A program made the position numbers and the translations under genes. DNA of 33,020 nt from a virus. Position 1 is the first letter of the stretch. The number at the start of each line of letters is the position of its first letter. The notes under the pieces were generated by a model that was not told the origin of the DNA, made no database searches, and saw only the letters and a list, made by a program, of their open reading frames with translations. The stretch spans positions 1 through 33,020 of IMG/VR virus record IMGVR_UViG_3300038701_003480; one strand, 5' to 3'. Shown in pieces: positions 29,046-33,020 of this stretch.

Positions 29046-29082
29046 AGTGAAATTCAAGTGTTTCTTTACACTTGTAAAGCAT
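28996..29082 (-). CDS. Candidate 28-aa leader-type ORF with strong SD
   Basis: ATG at 29082 is preceded, 6 bases away, by an AGGAGG, unusually strong for this organism group. The frame encodes 28 residues: MLYKCKETLEFHYFSNPIRK followed by RAVYTSFF. It may be a small protein or a leader. The C-terminal half lies over the 22-base repeat, and a similar frame (GVYRSFF) exists at copy 1. There is no other support. Confidence 0.3.
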   Translation of the reverse strand: MLYKCKETLEFHYFSNPIRKRAVYTSFF

Positions 29083-29104
29083 TTCTTTCCTCCTCTTGTG
29101 TCAA

Positions 29105-29160
29105 TTGGAACGGTATTTGTCTACTTATACGGTACTTACAGTAAAGTTGTTCGGTACTCG
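29105..29160. promoter_or_regulatory. Operator-like CGGTA half-sites and shared words
   Basis: ACGGTA at 29110 and 29129 and CGGTA at 29152 repeat the half-site of the early dyad at 19351-19367. TTGTGTCAAT and TCAAGTGTTT, close by on the left, also occur in both regions. It is probably a second binding region of the same regulator. Confidence 0.4.
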
Positions 29161-29192
29161 ATTTCTTGATTCTACCACAACAGTGGTGCAAT

Positions 29193-29224
29193 TTTGAATC
29201 GACAAATGGTTGGAGCATATTTTG
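29193..29224 (+). promoter_or_regulatory. Candidate promoter for the RNA leader and gene
   Basis: TTTG, 21 bases, then TATTTTG, which resembles the Bacteroidetes TTTG/TAnnTTTG pair with one base missing in the -7 box. Transcripts would start about 20 bases before the structured RNA. Confidence 0.45.
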
Positions 29225-29245
29225 TGCGCCAAATTCTGAATAATA

Positions 29246-29348
29246 ACAAGGCACCAGGAGACTCGGTGAAAGTCCGAGACAATGCGCGCGAAAGCCGACT
29301 GTTTGTCACCACCTGGTGCTATTTTAAACCATGCGCTATGACAAACAG
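29246..29348 (+). ncRNA. Structured 5' leader, possible regulatory RNA
   Basis: The outer helix GCACCAGG (29251-29258) pairs with CCTGGTGC (29312-29319). Inside are a CTCGG/CCGAG hairpin with loop TGAAAGT (29262-29278) and a GACAA/TTGTC pair (29278-29307). The 3' strand of that pair continues as CTGTTTGTCA (29299-29308), which is the exact complement of TGACAAACAG (29339-29348), covering the start codon region of the next gene. This suggests two competing folds. I do not recognise a known RNA family. Confidence 0.5.
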
Positions 29349-29649
29349 CCGCGAAACTGCACCCGGAGCAATTAAACCGGAACAATCCCAACAAGTAATG
29401 GAGTTGATAGAGAAGTGTGAAAAGGACTTAACCCTTCACGATCTCAAAAACCTGTTACTACTCCACGACAACATTCACTGGAGAGTTTTCAGAGATGCTG
29501 TAACAATGCTCGTGGCCGACGCCCTGGCAAGCGACAACGTTCTTGTGGTACAAGACTTGGGAATGGATGTTGCCCCTGGAACAAAGAAAATATGGGAGCT
29601 GCAAACAGCACTTGATGTTTCAGGACTCCTACAGGAAAACGAACGCTAA
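29338..29649 (+). CDS. Plus-strand accessory protein behind the RNA leader
   Basis: 103 residues from the ATG at 29338. A longer frame begins upstream but would translate through the structured RNA, so I rejected it. The protein is helical and soluble: KPEQSQQVMELIEKCEKDLT, then LLLHDNIHWRVFRDAV and MLVADALASDNVLVVQDLG. The HD-x-x-x-W/Y region resembles the plus-strand protein at 25072-25326. It is followed by an intrinsic terminator. Function is unknown; a prophage-expressed moron is plausible. Confidence 0.7.
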   Translation: MTNSRETAPGAIKPEQSQQVMELIEKCEKDLTLHDLKNLLLLHDNIHWRVFRDAVTMLVADALASDNVLVVQDLGMDVAPGTKKIWELQTALDVSGLLQENER

Positions 29650-30137
29650 TCTAAGGCCCCTCCCCGGAGGGGCTTTCTATTCCAGTTGTGCAAAGCCAAG
29701 TTGAAAGAAAGTACTGATGTAGTGAGCGCAAGGAAGGCTTCGTTCTCACGGTTTTCAGAAAGCAACAAACCTGTGGCCACACCACCACCAACAAATCCTA
29801 TTATACCAGCCACCTGTTTAACTGTCCTGGATCGAGAGTCATGAGGAGAAAGAACAAGATCACCAGACTTAATCCGTTTTCGTTCCTGGTACGCAGATTC
29901 GATATTGAAGTACGAGCCGTATGCAAACACAATGGCCCCAAAGTCTAAAATCTGAGTGTTGTCTGATGAAATCGCAAACGCTGATACTGGAAGAGAAATT
30001 GCCGATAGTGCCAACCCAAAATTTCTATTCTTCACCACATCCTTTTGATAAGATGACAACCTCAGATCCTGTGAATGAACTGAGAAAGAAAACAAGAGGG
30101 CGAAAGCTGTGATGTAGATGACAAGTTTTGATTTCAT
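29646..30137 (-). CDS. Exported membrane-associated hypothetical protein
   Basis: 163 residues. A cleavable-looking signal sequence (MKSKLVIYITAFALLFSFSV, then HSQ) is followed by DLRLSSYQKD. Later hydrophobic segments include FGLALSAISLPVSAFAI and VAGIIGFVGGGVATGLLL, so it is probably an envelope protein. It is beta/Gly-rich in the middle and ends with NRKPLRGGALD. It follows the tail protein gene by 47 bases. The location between tail and lysis genes suggests a moron or an envelope-modifying protein. Confidence 0.65.
   Translation of the reverse strand: MKSKLVIYITAFALLFSFSVHSQDLRLSSYQKDVVKNRNFGLALSAISLPVSAFAISSDNTQILDFGAIVFAYGSYFNIESAYQERKRIKSGDLVLSPHDSRSRTVKQVAGIIGFVGGGVATGLLLSENRENEAFLALTTSVLSFNLALHNWNRKPLRGGALD
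29654..29678. terminator. Intrinsic terminator inside the end of the convergent gene
   Basis: AGGCCCC and GGGGCTT form the stem (TCCCCGGA in the loop, or a GCCCCTCC/GGAGGGGC pairing), followed by TCTATT. It lies within the last codons of the minus-strand gene (its C-terminus PLRGGALD), so the sequence does double duty. Confidence 0.7.
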
Positions 30138-30184
30138 GGGGCAAACATTTACTCAAATGTAAATCAAAAACTATTCCATCAAAT

Positions 30185-32266
30185 TCAAGGGTTTATTTTC
30201 CGGAGCTCCAGTTTTGCTTTCACCGATGAATCGTCGGTGAACTCAGGCACAATCTTCTCTGGAATGTACTCCACACCATCTATTTTGATTTTACTCTTAA
30301 GTAATTCTCCCGCCGAACGCTTTAGTAGACTATGGATCGTAATGCGCGAACTCTGATAGAGTTTCTGAACGAAGGCCTTCCAAAATACTTCATACGCGCC
30401 AATATTCTCTCTTTCGTATAGCAATGAGAAGTCCGAAACCACATTCCCATCGTAGTCGTACTCGTATGGAGAACTCAACGGGTAATCATTTACACCGCCT
30501 GGTTGAAATCCATGTTTTATACTGAAGTACAATGGCCACGTTCTTTGTCCTTGCTCTTGCCATGAGCTGCTGCCCTCTTCATCATACACTCTGCAGAGAA
30601 CTTCTTCACTATCCATTTCTATGAGATCAATCTTAGGAAGCTTGGCGCTGGAAACGACCGACTCTGATCTTCCACTTCCAATCTGAACGCCGTCAATCTT
30701 TGGGCCTAAAACCACCCACTCCCAGTTGGTTTCGCCGTCATTGAGCTTTGCAACATACCAGTTATTCGTTTGAAAGGCATGAGCAATCCGCCCGGGCTTG
30801 GGAATCGGTAAATCATCAACGGTGTCAAAGCTCCCCTCTATCCGAAGGTCGCTCACATCTGTTTTTGAGTTCCCCCAGTTGATCTTGAGCAAGCGTTCTT
30901 CAAGAATCTCCTTTTTGTACTCGTACCCAAAGTCATCGATTGTAACAAAATCCTGCCCTAAAACCTGATCATATAAAGTGCAGAATCCAACCTTACTCAA
31001 GTCGTTAAAGAAGACGTTGATACCAAATGCCTTTCGGATGGCTATCAAGAAGTCTGAAATGGTAATATCAGGAAGGCAATCGCCGATCTTGAATTGGCCT
31101 AAGAATCTATTGCTATCGGCAAAAGCAGAAATAACGGGTGTAATACTGATGGTAGAGCCCTCCAGCACCTCTATGGTGGAAAACCCTGAATCCAACAATA
31201 GCCCACAGGGATTGGTTAAAGAAGAATTGAGCGGTATGACTCCGGTGTAGGTTACGGTTTCGTTTCCAGATCCGGTATACGTCCAAATTGGAGATGCATA
31301 ATGACCTGGAATAAATAAGCCAACATTATCAGGGCCGGTCTTATCGCCAAAAGCAATAGTAATGTCAAAACGATAGTCGCCAGTTACCGGAATTGGGAAG
31401 AAATTCCCTGACAACTCATTTACGCCAGCCACTGTAAAATCTTCCACTACTTCATCAAAAAGTGGATCTGGCCAAGTATAATCGGTTGGGATTTCCACAT
31501 CTGCACTTGTAGTTAGTAGACAGCTTCCAAGCACACCAATATCATCAAGGGAATGAAGGCCCTCAACCAATACCTTTTGCAGCTTGGGGTTTTCGAATAC
31601 GTCACCTGTAGCCTCATATCCGAAATACTCGAAGCAGCGCTTCAGCACCTCCAGCATGTAAACCGATGGAGCAAGCCCATAGCTCGTACTACTGTCAGTA
31701 TTAAAACGGAACGACTGACTGGACTGATCAAAACTGTTGAAGTCAGTTCCTGAATAACCGTCTTCTACCGAGTAGTGCGAAAGATTCCGGAATGGTGAGA
31801 AATAAATCTTTGAATCTGGGTAGCCCGCCTGGGAAGCGGTTTTTGCCGCGGCTACAATTTCTGTTTGGCTATCTCCAAGGTCTATTTCTTCATCGCAAAC
31901 GGTACGGATAGATACATCGCTAATGTTGCTCGCCCATCCGTTCACGATAAATGATGTGTCGATTGAGCCCTTCTCGCGAGACTTATTGACTTCCTCGATT
32001 AGCAATAGACCAACATATTGGATGTTTCCTCTGAAGTAAAATCTACTTTCCACAAATAGAGGCGTATCCCGCACGAACTTACTTTCGGCCATACCAAGTA
32101 ATTCGGAGTTGCCCTCTAACGGGAACTCAAGCCCAAAACTGTAGGTGCCTGGAATCCTACTGAATTCAAACACCGGGCTCTGCTGCTGAAATTGAGCCTT
32201 TTGCTTTGGGGTGAGATTCAAAAACCTCTCTTCTCCATCTACAATTACGCTAATCGCTATTGCCAT
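30185..32266 (-). CDS. Large tail/baseplate protein
   Basis: 693 residues, start at ATG. The N-terminus (MAIAISVIVDGEERFLNLTP) and FEFSRIPGTYSFGLEFPLEG are beta-rich, of the kind seen in tail-tip proteins of Bacteroidetes phages. There are no membrane segments, a Gly/Asp-rich middle and SSRITIHSLLKRSAGELLKS near the end. It overlaps the upstream partial gene by 10 bases. It probably forms part of the tail tip. No catalytic motif is seen. Confidence 0.65.
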   Translation of the reverse strand: MAIAISVIVDGEERFLNLTPKQKAQFQQQSPVFEFSRIPGTYSFGLEFPLEGNSELLGMAESKFVRDTPLFVESRFYFRGNIQYVGLLLIEEVNKSREKGSIDTSFIVNGWASNISDVSIRTVCDEEIDLGDSQTEIVAAAKTASQAGYPDSKIYFSPFRNLSHYSVEDGYSGTDFNSFDQSSQSFRFNTDSSTSYGLAPSVYMLEVLKRCFEYFGYEATGDVFENPKLQKVLVEGLHSLDDIGVLGSCLLTTSADVEIPTDYTWPDPLFDEVVEDFTVAGVNELSGNFFPIPVTGDYRFDITIAFGDKTGPDNVGLFIPGHYASPIWTYTGSGNETVTYTGVIPLNSSLTNPCGLLLDSGFSTIEVLEGSTISITPVISAFADSNRFLGQFKIGDCLPDITISDFLIAIRKAFGINVFFNDLSKVGFCTLYDQVLGQDFVTIDDFGYEYKKEILEERLLKINWGNSKTDVSDLRIEGSFDTVDDLPIPKPGRIAHAFQTNNWYVAKLNDGETNWEWVVLGPKIDGVQIGSGRSESVVSSAKLPKIDLIEMDSEEVLCRVYDEEGSSSWQEQGQRTWPLYFSIKHGFQPGGVNDYPLSSPYEYDYDGNVVSDFSLLYERENIGAYEVFWKAFVQKLYQSSRITIHSLLKRSAGELLKSKIKIDGVEYIPEKIVPEFTDDSSVKAKLELRKINP

Positions 32267-33020
32267 GTCCTGTTGATCTTACTGTATGCCTTTTCTTCGT
32301 TCAGCAGAAGGGTTATTTCATTCGGAATAACATTGGTACTTCTAAAGTCTTTGAGGCCGGTTGCGAAAGTGGTTTCATCAATTCGGCAACCGATACGCTT
32401 ACCATCTACAACCATCCATATTCTACGAGCAGTCATGAGCTCCTGCAGCCTTTCTGCTTGCCCTTTACTCATACCCCCGGTAGAAACGGTAATTCTCGGT
32501 TGTACAAGTTGGTTGTAGTCCAAATTAGTGATGTCGGCCTCTGTGCTTTCCAAGTTTCTGGGCAGTTGAAGGGTCTCAAAACTGTTGCTTGCCTCCATTT
32601 GCCGCTCACCCTCAAGTGAAATCCCCTCTTCAAGCCCATAGCTGTTCGTGAAGATCAGATTCACCGCCATTTTTGTGGGTTTGATGATCTTGAACTCCTG
32701 CCGAGCAACCAAGCCTCCAAGGTTCGTGATCACATCAATTCGGTACCGTATCGGGGTTTTATCGGGGTTCTCTTCATCTAACTTCATTTGGTTGTACCCG
32801 CATGGAACAGAATACACGCTGTTGTTGGCGAACTGCACTCCAAGATAGCTCAAAACGTAGGTCCAGAAGTTCGGGTTGGTGTCGGATGTTCCATCATCAA
32901 ACCAAACCGTCCATCTTATCCGTAAATCTGTTCTGGATTCAGAAGCATCCATGTTCACGAAATGGAGCCAGTCTACAGAGTCTACAAAGCAATAGTCGAC
33001 CTCTGGCCGCCAAGTAAGTT
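32257..33020 (-). CDS. Tail protein, 5' end outside window
   Basis: The frame stays open from the window edge: 20 residues precede the first in-window start-like codon (GTG at 32958), ending VDSVDWLHFVNMDASESRTD, so the gene begins beyond the right edge. The visible 254 residues are beta-prone, with DLRIRWTVWFDDGTSDTNPN and IRYRIDVITNLGGLVARQEF. Together with the next gene it forms the tail-tip pair. The function is inferred from position. Confidence 0.7.
   Translation of the reverse strand, partial: LTWRPEVDYCFVDSVDWLHFVNMDASESRTDLRIRWTVWFDDGTSDTNPNFWTYVLSYLGVQFANNSVYSVPCGYNQMKLDEENPDKTPIRYRIDVITNLGGLVARQEFKIIKPTKMAVNLIFTNSYGLEEGISLEGERQMEASNSFETLQLPRNLESTEADITNLDYNQLVQPRITVSTGGMSKGQAERLQELMTARRIWMVVDGKRIGCRIDETTFATGLKDFRSTNVIPNEITLLLNEEKAYSKINRTWQ

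Noticed and set aside
29251-29319. Cobalamin riboswitch or RNase P-like pieces in the leader RNA
   Set aside because: The hairpin CTCGGTGAAAGTCCGAG resembles the P4 arm of B12 riboswitches and the GAAAGTCCG of RNase P, but the B12 box and the other conserved parts are missing, and the RNA is too short for either.

Overview
The window is most of a temperate, tailed, long-tailed-type phage genome from a member of the Bacteroidetes, most likely Flavobacteriia or Cytophagia. Support for the host: a DnaG-type primase whose zinc-finger cysteines and histidine are all replaced, in the manner I recall for flavobacterial DnaG; a -7 element matching TAnnTTTG at the early promoter and a TTTG-N21-TATTTTG promoter near 29.2 kb; start codons preceded by A-rich sequence rather than strong Shine-Dalgarno sites; and structural proteins of the kind found in Bacteroidetes prophages. 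Nearly everything is on the minus strand.

Layout, read in the direction of minus-strand transcription (right to left). 33.0-30.2 kb: two large tail/baseplate proteins, the first cut by the window edge. 30.1-24.2 kb: an accessory and lysis block with an exported membrane protein, a plus-strand gene behind a structured RNA leader, three membrane proteins (one holin-like), an M15-type endolysin, an inserted gene cassette, a patatin-like lipase, a zinc-ribbon protein, a second plus-strand small gene and a lipoprotein. 24.2-21.2 kb: a tail-completion-like protein and the tape-measure protein. 21.2-19.3 kb (plus strand): tyrosine integrase and XRE-type repressor. 19.3-11.4 kb: early operon with a Cro-like regulator, a stand-alone DnaA domain IV, primase, a C5 DNA methyltransferase with a second reading frame nested in it, small genes, and a helicase followed by an iteron-rich probable origin. 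11.4-9.4 kb: about five tiny AT-rich genes, most of them followed by an imperfect inverted repeat, resembling an integron cassette array. 9.4-0 kb: baseplate/receptor-binding-like proteins, capsid protease-scaffold, major capsid, tail-tube-like protein, and the terminase pair.

Integrase, repressor and early genes lie between two structural blocks, and no portal gene is visible. A prophage bounded by att sites would normally have integrase near one end, so I infer that this is a circularly permuted or excised phage genome (or a slice of one), with portal and a few head or tail genes outside the window between the terminase end and the right-hand tail gene.

The most unusual items are: the attC-like cassette array and a solitary cassette 17 kb away whose repeat is nearly identical to one in the array; the protein-like frame nested inside the methyltransferase; the structured 5' leader whose 3' part can pair with the start codon of the next gene; a DnaG-like primase split so that its C-terminal segment sits on the front of the helicase; the candidate origin with seven direct TCCAAC repeats; and shared regulatory words in two distant intergenic regions.
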